From positions 1 through 64,000 of the forward strand of contig NZ_JAAHGH010000035.1 in assembly GCF_010672525.1 (NCBI RefSeq): DNA of 64,000 bases. The letters are read 5' to 3'. Source of the DNA: Okeania sp. SIO2B3 (GTDB taxonomy: Bacteria; Cyanobacteriota; Cyanobacteriia; Cyanobacteriales; Microcoleaceae). The translations under genes and the position numbers were made by a program. Under the pieces are notes generated by a model. That model saw only the letters and a program-made list of their open reading frames with translations. It was not told the DNA's origin and did no database searches. Shown here in pieces: positions 24,740 to 33,974 of this stretch; within the stretch, counting starts at the first letter, position 1, and each line of letters starts with the position of its first letter.

Positions 24740-24891
24740 GGCGTTGCTGAATTGAAGTATGAATGTGCGATTGTTTGGTTCTGGTCAAGCCCCCGCTGGT
24801 CCCCCAACTTTGGGGGACTTTTAGAGTTTTATTCCCCCCGCGCATTGGGGGGCTAGGGGGGGCTTGCATCATACCCAGAACCAGCAACGCC
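24740..24891. mobile_element. MITE-like GGCGTTGCTGA element (copy 3, complete)
   Basis: The 152-bp element starts GGCGTTGCTGAATTG and ends ACCAGCAACGCC. It is related to 4858-4974 in the opposite orientation and to the half copy ending at 16905. It ends seven bases before the stop codon of the converging ABC transporter, and 122 bp of simple spacer separate it from the propeller gene. Confidence 0.7.
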
Positions 24892-24897
24892 AGGCTT

Positions 24898-26727
24898 TTA
24901 AGTTCCTAACATTTGTAATTTATACAAACCAGCATAAAGACCTTCTTTTTGTAATAATTCTTCGTGAGTACCAGACTCAATTAATTCTCCTCGCTTCAAT
25001 ACAAAAACCCGGTTAACATTTCTAATAGTTGAAAGTCGGTGAGCAATAATAATAGCTGTTCTTTCTACTAAAAGTTTTTCTAATGCTGATTGAATTAAAG
25101 CTTCTGTTACGACATCTAAACTAGCAGTTGCTTCGTCAAGTACTAAAATTCTCGGTTTACGAATAGCAGCACGAGCAAATGCTAATAATTGCTTTTGACC
25201 ACCAGAAAGATTAGCTCCTCTTTCTCGTAGTTGAGTATTGTATCCTTGGGGTAATTCTGCAATAAATTTATCTATATTTGTATTTTTTGCTGAGGTTTGA
25301 ATCTCCTCTAATGAATAATTTTCTCCCAAAGTAATATTGCTTTTCACATCTCCAGCGAATAAAAAACCATCTTGTAAAATTACTCCAATATGTTTTCTTA
25401 ATTCTGCTTGAGGTAAGTCTTTAATATTAATTCCATCAACTAAAATTCTGCCTTTATTGACATCATATAAACGACACAGTAAGCGAATTACAGAACTTTT
25501 TCCTGCACCAGTAGGCCCGACCAAAGCAACTTTTTCCCCTGGTTTAATAGTAAAGTTGAGATTTTTCAGAACATATTCATTTGGTTTATAGCCAAACCAG
25601 ACATTTTCAAATCTAATTTCACCAATTTTAGAATTGTTAACTTGAAGAGTAGGTAATTTTTTAATTTCTCCTTCTGGGTCTAGAATTTCAACTTCTTCAT
25701 TGAGAAGATTAATAATACGTTCCACTGCAGTTAAACCTGCTTGAATAGCTGTAAATTTTTCGGCAAATTGTCGCAGAGGATCGAATAAACGTTGAGCATA
25801 TAAAATGAAGGAAGATAAAGTGCCAAAATCTATATTTTCTGCTAAAACAAATTGCCCTCCCAAGAATAATACCGCAGCGATCGCAACTAAAGAAATCCAT
25901 TCTAAAATACCAGAGATAGCTGAGTCATAAAAAATAGTTTTATCTAGTGCTTTGATATAATCAATATTATTAACTCTAAATAACTCCGAATTAAATTTTT
26001 CTCGGCGAAATAATTGTACTACTCCTATACCAATTAAGTTTTCTTGTAATTGAGCATTTAAACCAGAAAGTTCATCTCTAGCTATATAATTAGCTTGCCG
26101 ATATCTTTGCTGAAAATAAATAATAATTGCTGTGACTGGTAACATCATTAATGTCAGGATTAAACCCAGTTGCCATTGCAAACTAAACATAGTAATAGCA
26201 ATTATTAAAATCGAAAATAAATCGCTCAAAATACCAATAGCTCCTGTGGAAAATACATCTCCTAAAGCTTCAACATCACTGGTAAGACGAGTAATTAATT
26301 TTCCCACAGGGGTACTATCAAAAAATCTAACTCCTAAAGAAAGAACGTGCTTAAATAAGTCATTTCTAATATCAGCAGTAATTTGTTGTCCGACTTTTTG
26401 TACTAAGAAGCCTTGTAAAGATTGAAATATTAGTCGTATAATAATACTCAACATTAATATAGAACCTAAAATATTCAATCCTTGAGATAATGATATTTGT
26501 TGGAGAAATGACCAGGTTTTTTCTCCTAAAATTAGAGAAATTGCTTGCCCGATTAATAGTGGTTGAATTGCTCCAGAAATTGATAGTGGCAACAATAATA
26601 TCAGTGAGGCAAATACTAATTTTTTGTGGCCTAGACCATAGCCGATTATTCTTTTAATTAGTTGCCAGTCTGTTTTATTATTATTTCTCTCTTTATTCCT
26701 ATTGGCTTTTGGTGAGATGCTTCTCAT
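24898..26727 (-). CDS. ABC exporter, fused permease-ATPase (MsbA/MDR type)
   Basis: The 609-aa half-transporter has about six transmembrane segments in residues 38-330 (ABC type 1 exporter domain) and an ATPase domain in 365-600. Walker A is GPTGAGKSS, the signature is LSGGQKQL, Walker B is ILVLDEATASLD, and the H-loop is IIIAHRLS. It would work as a homodimer moving lipids, peptides or drugs outward; the substrate cannot be told. It is alone on the minus strand with no accessory gene, so it is not obviously part of the secretion of the nearby adhesin-like proteins. The N-terminal 30 residues are basic and cytosolic. Confidence 0.9.
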   Translation of the reverse strand: MRSISPKANRNKERNNNKTDWQLIKRIIGYGLGHKKLVFASLILLLPLSISGAIQPLLIGQAISLILGEKTWSFLQQISLSQGLNILGSILMLSIIIRLIFQSLQGFLVQKVGQQITADIRNDLFKHVLSLGVRFFDSTPVGKLITRLTSDVEALGDVFSTGAIGILSDLFSILIIAITMFSLQWQLGLILTLMMLPVTAIIIYFQQRYRQANYIARDELSGLNAQLQENLIGIGVVQLFRREKFNSELFRVNNIDYIKALDKTIFYDSAISGILEWISLVAIAAVLFLGGQFVLAENIDFGTLSSFILYAQRLFDPLRQFAEKFTAIQAGLTAVERIINLLNEEVEILDPEGEIKKLPTLQVNNSKIGEIRFENVWFGYKPNEYVLKNLNFTIKPGEKVALVGPTGAGKSSVIRLLCRLYDVNKGRILVDGINIKDLPQAELRKHIGVILQDGFLFAGDVKSNITLGENYSLEEIQTSAKNTNIDKFIAELPQGYNTQLRERGANLSGGQKQLLAFARAAIRKPRILVLDEATASLDVVTEALIQSALEKLLVERTAIIIAHRLSTIRNVNRVFVLKRGELIESGTHEELLQKEGLYAGLYKLQMLGT

Positions 26728-26825
26728 AGATGTTTTTTGGTTAAACTCTAGGTAGTCTAATGTTTTTATAAGGTAGCATATCAGCTAAATATTCACAATT
26801 AATGGCTCATAAATAATTCTAATTA

Positions 26826-27046
26826 TGTAAGCATTTCCTCCGGAATGCTGCGCAAACAGCGGTCAGCTATCAGCTATCAGCTCATAAAGGAGAAAAAAGC
26901 AATTGAGAGACTTCAAATAATTAAAAATATGGTTAAAAGCCTATTATTTAACTTTAGCAGTAAGCACGAGCCACATCTACATTTCCCTCCATAGAAAAGT
27001 TAAACGAATGCTTGCTTCATCCATTAAAAAGCTAATAGCTGAATGC
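26826..27046. mobile_element. MITE-like GTAAGCATT...GCTGAATGC family (copy B) with nested small repeat
   Basis: The element begins GTAAGCAT and ends AGCTAATAGCTGAATGC. Just inside its left end, 26834-26857 is a copy of the TTTCCnCGGAATGCTGCGCAAAC small dispersed repeat. A degenerate copy (GCAAATTCCGCAGGAAAT) follows its right end, overlapping the false upstream start of the next gene. The rest is AT-rich with no ORF. Confidence 0.55.
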
Positions 27047-27078
27047 GAGCAAATTCCGCAGGAAATTCTTACCTAATT

Positions 27079-27600
27079 ATGATGGTTGAAATTGAAACAA
27101 AAAGATTAAAATTAAGACAATTTATTCTTGATGATTTGGATGAATTATACAATCTGTATCATAATCCAAAGGTAATGAAGTATGTGGGAAAAGACATTCT
27201 CACTAAGCCAGAAACAGAAGCAAGAATATTCAGTATAATTAAAAGTTGGGAAAAAAATAATTTTGGAATGTGGGCTGTAGTTCATAAAAGAGATCATAAA
27301 ATGATTGGTCGTTGCGGACTTTGTTTTCTCGACAATACTCCAGAAATTGAGCTTGGCTATTTATTAAATCCTGCATATTGGTATCAAGGATTAGCAACAG
27401 AAGCAGCAAAAGCAAGTTTAAGATACGGATTTGAAGAGTTGAAGTTAGAGCAAATTGTAGCAGTTGCTCAACCTGAAAATATTGCCTCCCGACGAGTAAT
27501 GGAAAAAGTAGGAATGAAATACGAAAAAGATGCTAATTATTATCAGACTAACGTGGTATACTATACTATCTTAAGCAAAGAATATCGGCCTATCAGTTAG
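27079..27600 (+). CDS. GNAT family N-acetyltransferase (RimJ/RimL-like)
   Basis: About 173 aa from the ATG at 27079 (MMVEIETKRLKLRQF); ATG 27082 is also possible. The reading frame is open upstream to 27043, but that part comes from a dispersed repeat and is not credible coding sequence. The fold signature is clear: ETKRLKLRQFILDDLDEL at the start, GRCGLCFLDNTPEIELGYLL as the central strands, YWYQGLATEAAKASLRYGF as the acetyl-CoA pyrophosphate loop and NIASRRVMEKVGM near the end. It would acetylate a protein N terminus or a small amine using acetyl-CoA. The gene is followed 31 bp later by a GST gene on the same strand. Confidence 0.9.
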   Translation: MMVEIETKRLKLRQFILDDLDELYNLYHNPKVMKYVGKDILTKPETEARIFSIIKSWEKNNFGMWAVVHKRDHKMIGRCGLCFLDNTPEIELGYLLNPAYWYQGLATEAAKASLRYGFEELKLEQIVAVAQPENIASRRVMEKVGMKYEKDANYYQTNVVYYTILSKEYRPIS

Positions 27601-27631
27601 TTGTATGTTCTACTTATAAAAATCTGAAAAA

Positions 27632-28285
27632 ATGATGAGTAAATTGACTCTAGTTATCGGCAATAAAAACTATTCTTCTTGGTCGTTGCGAGCGTGGTTA
27701 ACTATGAAACAAGCAGGAGTGAAATTTACTGAAATTAAAATTCCTCTGGATACACATATTACCCATCAAGAAATTTTAAAATATTCTCCTACTGGTCTAG
27801 TACCAGTTTTGTTAGACGGGGATATTAAGATATGGGAATCTCTAGCTATTTGTGAGTATGTAGCGGAGAAATTTGCCAATTATTTGTGGCCAAAAGACCG
27901 CGAAGCACGAGCAGTAGCGCGGGCAATTAGTGCGGAGATGCACTCAGGATTCCCAAATTTACGCCAATATATGCCAATGGACTGTCGAGGTCGTTATCCA
28001 GAAGTAGGTATAATTCCAGAAGTTAGACCTGAAATTGAGAGGGTCGGAAGAATGTGGCGAGAGTGTCGCGAAAAATTTGGAGCAGAAGGTGATATGCTGT
28101 TTGGTAAGTTTACAATTGCTGATGCTATGTATGCTCCGGTAGTTTCTCGCTTTGCCACTTATCACGTGAAACTTGAACCAGTAGCACAAGCTTATGCTGA
28201 AGCGGTTTGGGCGCTAGCTGATATGCAAGAATGGTTAGCAGCAGCAGAAGTTGAGTCAGAAACTATTTTTGATTCAAAATTTTAA
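27632..28285 (+). CDS. Glutathione S-transferase family protein
   Basis: The 217-aa protein has a thioredoxin-fold N-terminal domain (residues 4-78, LVIGNKNYSSWSLRAWLTMK with the Tyr/Ser region expected near the active site, then GLVPVLLDGDIKIWESLAIC). An all-helical C-terminal domain follows (about 90-215, FTIADAMYAPVVSRF). GSTs conjugate or reduce electrophiles with glutathione. It lies between a GNAT gene (31 bp) and an OmpR regulator (24 bp) on the same strand, so the three may be co-transcribed. The substrate is unknown. Confidence 0.9.
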   Translation: MMSKLTLVIGNKNYSSWSLRAWLTMKQAGVKFTEIKIPLDTHITHQEILKYSPTGLVPVLLDGDIKIWESLAICEYVAEKFANYLWPKDREARAVARAISAEMHSGFPNLRQYMPMDCRGRYPEVGIIPEVRPEIERVGRMWRECREKFGAEGDMLFGKFTIADAMYAPVVSRFATYHVKLEPVAQAYAEAVWALADMQEWLAAAEVESETIFDSKF

Positions 28286-28309
28286 CTGACTAATCTTAGA
28301 ATTCATCAA

Positions 28310-29017
28310 ATGCAAATTCTTTTAGTGGATGATGAACCGGAGTTAACTTCTCCTCTAAGTCGTGCTTTGAACCGAGAGGGGTATAGTGTTGATGTTGCTG
28401 ATAATGGAAAAATTGGTAGTCACATGGCAAGTCAGGGTAACTATGATTTGCTGATTTTAGATTGGATGTTACCTCACAAAACAGGATTAGAAATTTGTCA
28501 GGAGTTACGTTCGCGCCACGACTACACACCAGTTTTATTTCTTACTGCCAAAGACACAGTAGACGATCGCGTTACTGGATTAGATGCTGGAGCAGATGAT
28601 TATTTAGTTAAACCTTTTGAGTTGCGAGAGTTATTAGCAAGAGTTCGAGCATTATTACGTCGTCCCCAAAATATTGAAACAAGTACAACTGAGCAACATC
28701 TACAAGTAGCAGGTTTAGAGCTAGACATAGAAAATCAAGTAGCTTATCGCAGTGGACAGATAATTAATTTATCGGAAAAAGAATGTAAATTGCTGGCATA
28801 TTTTATGACCCACCCCGGCCAACTTCTAACTCATCACCAAATCTATGAATATTTGTGGGGAGAAGGAGAAAAACCAAGCAGTAACGTTTTAGCAGCACAA
28901 ATACGTTTATTGCGACGAAAAATAGAAGTAAATGGAGAGTTGCCACTAATTTATACTGTTTATCGAAAAGGTTATCGGTTTGGAGAAAGTAATTATCATC
29001 ACCAATCATCGAAATAA
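28310..29017 (+). CDS. OmpR/PhoB-family response regulator
   Basis: The 235-aa protein has a receiver domain (2-115; acidic pocket DDEPE at 7-11, phosphoacceptor D51 in ILDWMLP, K in DYLVKPFE) and a winged-helix DNA-binding domain (about 130-228, ending LIYTVYRKGYRFGE). It resembles the RppA/NrsR group of cyanobacterial regulators for metal or redox sensing. The histidine kinase expected next to such a gene is absent; upstream are GST and GNAT genes in a possible operon. Downstream is a repeat block. Confidence 0.9.
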   Translation: MQILLVDDEPELTSPLSRALNREGYSVDVADNGKIGSHMASQGNYDLLILDWMLPHKTGLEICQELRSRHDYTPVLFLTAKDTVDDRVTGLDAGADDYLVKPFELRELLARVRALLRRPQNIETSTTEQHLQVAGLELDIENQVAYRSGQIINLSEKECKLLAYFMTHPGQLLTHHQIYEYLWGEGEKPSSNVLAAQIRLLRRKIEVNGELPLIYTVYRKGYRFGESNYHHQSSK

Positions 29018-29038
29018 TTGTTGAAGAAGGCAGCGGGA

Positions 29039-29176
29039 GCTAGTGCCGCTACGCGGAAGTTAAAAGTCAGTAGGGGCGAATGGTATTCGCCCTCGCCATA
29101 AGTAGACTCTCTGCGTAAGTCCTGGTTGCTTTAGGATTTTGTAACGGGTCAGTTATTTCCGCCATCCTGCACTAAG
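29039..29176. mobile_element. MITE-like CTAGTGC...GCACTAA element (copy 1)
   Basis: The element starts GCTAGTGCCGCTACGCGGAA and ends ATTTCCGCCATCCTGCACTAAG. Nested inside is the GGGCGAATGG hairpin and the GCGTAAGTCCTG end of another MITE family. A simpler copy (111 bp) is at 50517-50627. The rest of the gap to psb30 (29177-29421) holds a CCCCTCC palindrome copy (29310-29342) and CTTCTGA repeats, no gene. Confidence 0.6.
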
Positions 29177-29421
29177 AAAGACAGAAGGTCTAATTGCATG
29201 GGAATAGTCTTCGACACGCCACTCCGTGTCTGATCAAAATAATTGGGTCGCGCAACCCCGCCTTTTAAGGCGATCGGGTTTTTGGAGAGTTGCTCAAATC
29301 CCCTATTTCCCCTCCTGGGAGGGGGAGGGGCGAGGGGTGGGTTAACTTCTGACTTCTGACTTCTGACTTCTGACTTCGTTAAAACCCCAAACAATTGACT
29401 TCTGACTTCCGTGAAATGGTA

Positions 29422-29553
29422 TTACAAATCGCCGCCCCGAAGTGCCAGTAGCACAATAACTACAGGGCCAGCAATTACAACCATGGCCAACATTGTTAAC
29501 TGGGCAATAGTTTCAAAGTTAATGTTGCTTAACAAATCAGTTAAAAACCCCAT
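29422..29553 (-). CDS. psb30: Photosystem II protein Psb30 (Ycf12)
   Basis: A 43-aa protein read on the minus strand: MGFLTDLLSNINFETIAQL, a single membrane span rich in V, I and A, then LLALRGGDL. This matches the short Psb30/Ycf12 subunit found at the edge of the PSII core near cytochrome b559, which helps stabilise PSII under high light. Length and the conserved NINFE-IAQL and R-x-G-D/N-L ends fit the family. It is too short for routine ORF lists and overlaps a spurious ORF on the plus strand. No other photosystem gene is nearby. Its own promoter should lie in 29554-29700. Confidence 0.9.
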   Translation of the reverse strand: MGFLTDLLSNINFETIAQLTMLAMVVIAGPVVIVLLALRGGDL

Positions 29554-29711
29554 AATTCCCCTAAGAATAAATCAAATATATATTGAACTGAAAAACCGTC
29601 TTTTATTCTACCAAGCTATCGCTACTTTAATTTAAGATACTTTACAAAACTCAATAATTTAGTTTGCTACAATCAGAAGGCCGTTAATTGATAACTATTG
29701 GCTAAAAAAAA

Positions 29712-30071
29712 ATGGCTAGTTGGCGTTGTATAAAAAATTGTGGTGCTTGTTGTTACTTAGACCCAACAGAGCGTCCAGAGTTAGAGGAATATTTATCTAC
29801 AGAAGAGCTAAAGCATTATATGAGTTTAGTAGGGGCGGATGGATGGTGTATTAATTACGATAGTTTAACGCGAGAATGCCGTATTTACCCTGAGAGGCCC
29901 CGTTTTTGTCGAGTCCAACCAGATACTTTTAGAGAATTGTACGGTATTGAACCAGAAGAACTTAATGAATTTGCCATTGATTGTTGTCAGCAGCACATTG
30001 GAGATATGTACGGCGATCGTAGTCTAGAAATGTTGCGCTTTAATTATGCAGTGGGTATTTTCAATAATTAA
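29712..30071 (+). CDS. YkgJ-type cysteine-cluster protein
   Basis: The 119-aa protein opens MASWRCIKNCGACCYL, with CxxxCxxCC spacing. A further WCINYDSLTRECRIYPERP segment and FCRV add cysteines of the zinc/iron-chelating CxxCxxCC family (UPF0153/YkgJ). Late cysteines DCCQQH complete a likely metal site. The function of the family is not settled. The ATG at 29712 follows an A-rich stretch with no clear Shine-Dalgarno. It is divergent from psb30 (158 bp) and 126 bp before a GDT1-type transporter gene. Confidence 0.85.
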   Translation: MASWRCIKNCGACCYLDPTERPELEEYLSTEELKHYMSLVGADGWCINYDSLTRECRIYPERPRFCRVQPDTFRELYGIEPEELNEFAIDCCQQHIGDMYGDRSLEMLRFNYAVGIFNN

Positions 30072-30197
30072 TAATTAACAATTAATAATTAATAATTAAT
30101 TCTTCGGTAAGTATTTGACATTCAAAGTGATTATCTGAAACAATAAGCCAGATTGAAAAAATCTACATATATTCAGTAATTTAGTAATTTATTATAG

Positions 30198-30659
30198 TTG
30201 CCAGTGAAATTTTTCCAGACCAGAGAAAATACAGATCAAACCCAAATAGATTTAGAACAAAAACAAATATCTGAGAGCTTACCTTTGCAAGTTAGTTCAG
30301 AAAAAGGTGAAATTTTACCTCCTACTAATTCTCAATCAGAACCACAAGAAACAAAGGTACAAAAAACAGGAGCATGGGCAGTATTTGCTTCAACTTTTGT
30401 GACAATACTTTTAGCAGAAATTGGCGATAAAACTCAGCTTACTACTCTGTTAATGACTGCTGAATCTCAATCTCCTTTGATAGTATTTTTAGGTGCAGGT
30501 AGCGCATTAGTAACTACAAGTTTGTTAGGGGTTTTGTTGGGTCAATGGTTAGCCAGTCGTCTCTCTCCTAAAACTGTAGAAAGAGCAGCAGGAATTATTT
30601 TATTACTAATATCTTTGACTTTAATTGTAGAAGTTTTTTATGAAAATTTTCCTGGTTAA
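30198..30659 (+). CDS. GDT1/UPF0016 half-size cation transporter, first half
   Basis: The 153-aa protein has a hydrophilic N-terminal tail of about 55 residues, then three transmembrane segments with the family motif AEIGDKTQLTT (E-x-G-D-K-(S/T)). GDT1/TMEM165/Mnx proteins move Mn2+ or Ca2+ out of the cytosol, and full-size members carry the motif twice. This one has it once, and the second half is a separate gene 257 bp downstream, so the two probably form a heterodimer. The start is TTG at 30198; GTG at 30204 is an alternative, and no ATG fits. Confidence 0.85.
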   Translation: MPVKFFQTRENTDQTQIDLEQKQISESLPLQVSSEKGEILPPTNSQSEPQETKVQKTGAWAVFASTFVTILLAEIGDKTQLTTLLMTAESQSPLIVFLGAGSALVTTSLLGVLLGQWLASRLSPKTVERAAGIILLLISLTLIVEVFYENFPG

Positions 30660-30839
30660 AAAATCAGGAACTAGCTAGGGGAGCTGTTGAATTAGCGACT
30701 TACTAGGAGAAAGAATTAAGAGTATAGCATTCATAGGTCTTAAAGTAAATTATTCTTTTTCATCATAAGCAAGCTACATCTACTCCTATTTATAGAATTT
30801 AATTCTGAATTCTGACTTCTTTCTTGATAAAAGCTTGAC

Positions 30840-30905
30840 TTTATATAAATATTCTTCTTCCTTCTTCCTTCTTCCTTCTTCCTTCTTCCTTCTTACTTCT
30901 TACTT
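30840..30905. repeat. CTTCCTT simple repeat ahead of second GDT1 half
   Basis: CTTCCTT units repeat about seven times just before the start codon of the following gene, placing a variable-length tract in its probable leader. The rest of the gap 30660-30916 shows nothing else. Confidence 0.7.
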
Positions 30906-30916
30906 ATTAACTAACT

Positions 30917-31216
30917 ATGGATTGGCAACTTTTAGGTTTAAGTTTTATCGCAGTTTTTTTCTCCGAATTAGGAGATAAAAGTCAATTAGCAGCGATCGCT
31001 CTTGGTGGGTCTTCAAAATTTCCCCAGGCAGTATTTTTGGGTACTGCATCTGCTCTATTATTAACGAGTTTTTTAGGAGTTTTAGTAGGGCAAGGAGTCG
31101 CAGAAATTTTACCAACAAATATAGTAAAGGTTACTGCTGCTATTGGATTTGCAATTATGGGTTTTCGTCTTTTATTCTCTGGTGAAGAGGAGCCAGAAGA
31201 GTCGGAAAATAGTTAA
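30917..31216 (+). CDS. GDT1/UPF0016 half-size cation transporter, second half
   Basis: The 99-aa protein has three membrane spans and one copy of the signature, SELGDKSQLAA (residues about 17-27). It ends with an acidic tail (GEEEPEESENS). It complements the gene at 30198 to give the two-motif arrangement of full-size Mn2+/Ca2+ exporters. Manganese export matters for cyanobacteria, which carry much Mn for PSII. The spacing is wide for an operon, and a simple repeat sits in the leader. Function is from the family, not shown here. Confidence 0.85.
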   Translation: MDWQLLGLSFIAVFFSELGDKSQLAAIALGGSSKFPQAVFLGTASALLLTSFLGVLVGQGVAEILPTNIVKVTAAIGFAIMGFRLLFSGEEEPEESENS

Positions 31217-31553
31217 GTTTAAATATTGCTTTAACTGATATTTGAAATTGTCTATTTATCAACCCTATCCTGACAACTAAAACTCTGTATGGGCGAATGG
31301 ACATTCGCCCATACCCATTGCATGAATATCCAAGGAAGAAGGAAGAAGGAAGAAGGAAAAATATTGTTTTGTCTGAGTATGCTGCTAGCGAGCAAGATGC
31401 TCGCACTACGGAGATTTGAATATTAATACTTATATCTCACATACTTGGAATCTACTGTAGAAATTTCCAGTAATCAAGAATAAAATCAATTATTGTACAT
31501 AAATTATCAATTATTTCCCCCTACTCCCTACTCCCTACCCCCTCTACCTCTTA
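31217..31553. other. Intergenic region with 12-bp hairpin
   Basis: A perfect inverted repeat at 31287-31314 (GTATGGGCGAAT, loop GGAC, reverse complement) is the same GGGCGAAT hairpin seen inside MITEs. A GGAAGAA simple repeat follows at 31331-31360. No gene is seen. Confidence 0.6.
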
Positions 31554-32172
31554 CTAACTAACAAAACTGGTTAATATTCCTAAAATCTTCGGTAAGTTTT
31601 TGATAGAATATTCCTCTAAATCTAATACTAGAGTTTGAGCTTCTAATTCTAAAAATTGCCAAGCTGTTCCCGTGGTAATAGCTCCATAAATTTTGCTAAT
31701 TTCATTCCCTTTATTTTGATTAAAAATCTGGGCAGCAACCATTTCGGCAATACATTGACCAAAGCCAGATTTAATATTATCATTCTTAGCTTCTACAAGA
31801 GTAACTATTGGTGCTTGAATTATCGTTTGTAATGTGGAACGACTAATAATAAAATCGCAAAAACCATTTAATCCTAGCTCTGGGTTAACATTAAATTCGA
31901 TGCCAGAAAATAAGTCTATTTGATTATTAGATATTTTTTTTACTTCTGCTAATACTGGAGCAATAATACATTCTGTTTGCGGAGCATTCCGTCAGGAAAC
32001 TAGCTTTTTCCGAAGCGTTCGCCACTGCTAATGGTAGATAATATTCTAAAGCTTCTTGAAGAAATTGACTGGGAATAACATCTGGTAATTTATTAAATTT
32101 ACCCAAGTTTTCGACCAGCTGAAGATTAAAATTAGTGAGAACTTACTCTAAGGTAAATTTACTGTAAGGCAT
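31554..32172 (-). pseudogene. Broken conserved cyanobacterial protein (PDDEXK-like nuclease type)
   Basis: On the minus strand the gene starts MPYSKFTLE, then meets an in-frame TAA at codon 10. It continues as VLTNFNLQLVENLGKF and so on until a GTTTGCGGAGCATTCCGTCAGGAAAC small repeat (31975-32000) interrupts it and shifts the frame. The rest reads IIAPVLAEVKK, DLFSGIEFNVNPE, GLNGFCDFIISRS, TLVEAKNDN and on to ILTSFVS. The D(F)...(V)EAKN pattern recalls PD-(D/E)xK nuclease folds in abundant cyanobacterial proteins. Only the last 62 codons remain open from an ATG, so this is a pseudogene with two lesions. Confidence 0.75.
31975..32000 (+). repeat. Small dispersed repeat inserted in a gene
   Basis: GTTTGCGGAGCATTCCGTCA followed by GGAAAC lies inside the broken minus-strand gene. 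Joining the sequences on either side restores the expected continuous reading, so it appears to be a recent insertion. Confidence 0.7.
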
Positions 32173-32483
32173 GAGTTTCTTTAGAGGTCATTTCAGTGAT
32201 CAGTTATACCATTTCTCAAAAGTTTTGCTACATCCCCTTGATAGTAGGCAGTAGGGAGTAGGATTATAAAGATATAATATATTTTGATTTAATACCGATA
32301 ATCTTGACAAACATTACTGAAGCATTATTATTACTTAATAACTGAAGTTGCATCGGAAGTATAGCATTATTTTTGGGAATTGGCATTAGTCAGTTAAGGG
32401 TGGGCAAATATTTACTTAATTGAGATTAATTTTATCTCAACCAAAATTCACTCACCCTACTTTTTTCACCTACAACCTTATTA

Positions 32484-32987
32484 TTAGTTTTTTTGTTGAT
32501 AACACCAACCAAGTAAAGTACCACCAACAACTAATTTAATAATTTCTAATAACCAGTAACCGCCGTGCATTTGATTCATTGCTAAAGGAACTTCTTTAAC
32601 TGACTCAAACAGATTTAGATTTATACCCAAAGCACTCATTTGAGGAGTTAAACCGTAAGTATCAATTAGAGCGATCGCCAATAATGCTATAGAAAATATA
32701 ATTGCTGTTTTACTTTTTTTAATAAAATTATTTGGCGTGGCACTTAATACTAATAAACCTGTTAAACCCAAGCTTGCACAAATTAATTCAACTCGGTTAA
32801 ATAAGGAAAACATTATTGAACCTGCTGCTGTAAAATCTGATGTATTCATCATGCCAGAAGCATACATACTAGGCATAATTACCACGTCTAAAATTATGCA
32901 GGCACTTAACCAGAAACCTAAAGTTAAACAAACTATTGTTTGCCAAAGTTTTTGATTAGATTCCAGATTTGGAGAAATAGTTGCCAT
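32484..32987 (-). CDS. Four-span membrane protein (DUF4149-like)
   Basis: The 167-aa protein has four hydrophobic segments, at about 15-40, 68-85, 92-112 and 143-162. A motif region GFWLSACIILDVVIMPSMYA and a conserved NQMHGGYW before the last span are typical of the DUF4149/TMEM205-like group in cyanobacteria. Function is unknown. The ATG at 32987 follows a short AT-rich leader. It stands alone: downstream (32173-32483) is a 311-bp AT-rich spacer without visible features, and upstream is a 1.3-kb spacer. Confidence 0.7.
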   Translation of the reverse strand: MATISPNLESNQKLWQTIVCLTLGFWLSACIILDVVIMPSMYASGMMNTSDFTAAGSIMFSLFNRVELICASLGLTGLLVLSATPNNFIKKSKTAIIFSIALLAIALIDTYGLTPQMSALGINLNLFESVKEVPLAMNQMHGGYWLLEIIKLVVGGTLLGWCYQQKN

Positions 32988-33855
32988 ATATTTTTACCTA
33001 TTTAGAGTTATATATGAATGAGTTACCTTCAGCTTAACTAAAATTCGCCTCAATTAGTATTAAGTATTTTTACAATCTGATTTTTATAAGAAATGTAAAA
33101 ATCACTAAAATTTCCTAAACAAGAAATCTAAGTTAGTAATTGGTAATTGGTAATTGCTAATTAATCATTGGTAAATTTCTCAAATAACTTGATAGTAATT
33201 TAATATTAGTTTCCATAGAATTAAGGCTTCAAGAATAAATAATTGACTGTAGCTCGAGATTAATAACTTATAAAAGTTGGTAATTATGTGCCGTTTCACA
33301 TAAAATTGGCATCATACCAAATTCAGATGAAGCTGCATAGAATAATATATTAATCAGAGTTGGTTGTAGCTCGAGATAGACAAGTTAATAAATTCCATAA
33401 TTCTGTGCCACTTCACATAAAATTGTTATAGTACCTAACACCTATGAGCTAATACCAATTTGATAAATGTTTGCTACATTTTCGCATTGCGGGTGAGTAG
33501 GGGAGTGGGGGAGAATTCAACAATTAATAATTAATAATTAATAATTAACAATTACCTATCCTTGAAAAGAAGAGGATTGACTCAAAGGAAAAATTTTTCT
33601 TCTCTTGGCCTCAAGGAATTATTTTTTCCTCAACTTTATCCATAACATCTAACCCTAAATAAAGCGTAGGAGAGATAATACAAATTCGATGTCTGAATTT
33701 TAAGCTTTTGATCTATCCTAACCTTTACTTAGACTGCTATATTGCAAATTTAAATTGTGAATATATAGTCATTTAAAATAAGAATTAAACACTTTTTCGC
33801 CTGAAACTATTTCGAGGCAATAAACCATTGTTTCAATCTACACTGAAATAACTAT

Positions 33856-33969
33856 ATAGCGTTTCTCTAGTTACTGAGATACAGTTGTTTTTCTTCTTTT
33901 TTATTCCTTACTCCCTACTCCCTAAAACAAATAAATTTTGTACCTCATGCTTCTTGGGAATTGCTATAT
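33856..33969. mobile_element. MITE-like TATATAGC element (copy 1)
   Basis: The element starts TATAGCGTTTCTC and ends GGGAATTGCTATATA. Related copies are at 39350-39454 (same orientation) and 40074-40260 (inverted), all containing CCCTAAAACAAAT-AATTTTGTACCTC-type core sequence. Confidence 0.6.
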
Positions 33970-33974
33970 AAGTT

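Noticed and set aside
27043-27078. Upstream start for the acetyltransferase (MRANSAGNSYLI)
   Set aside because: These codons fall in a degenerate small dispersed repeat; the conserved protein begins at 27079 or 27082.
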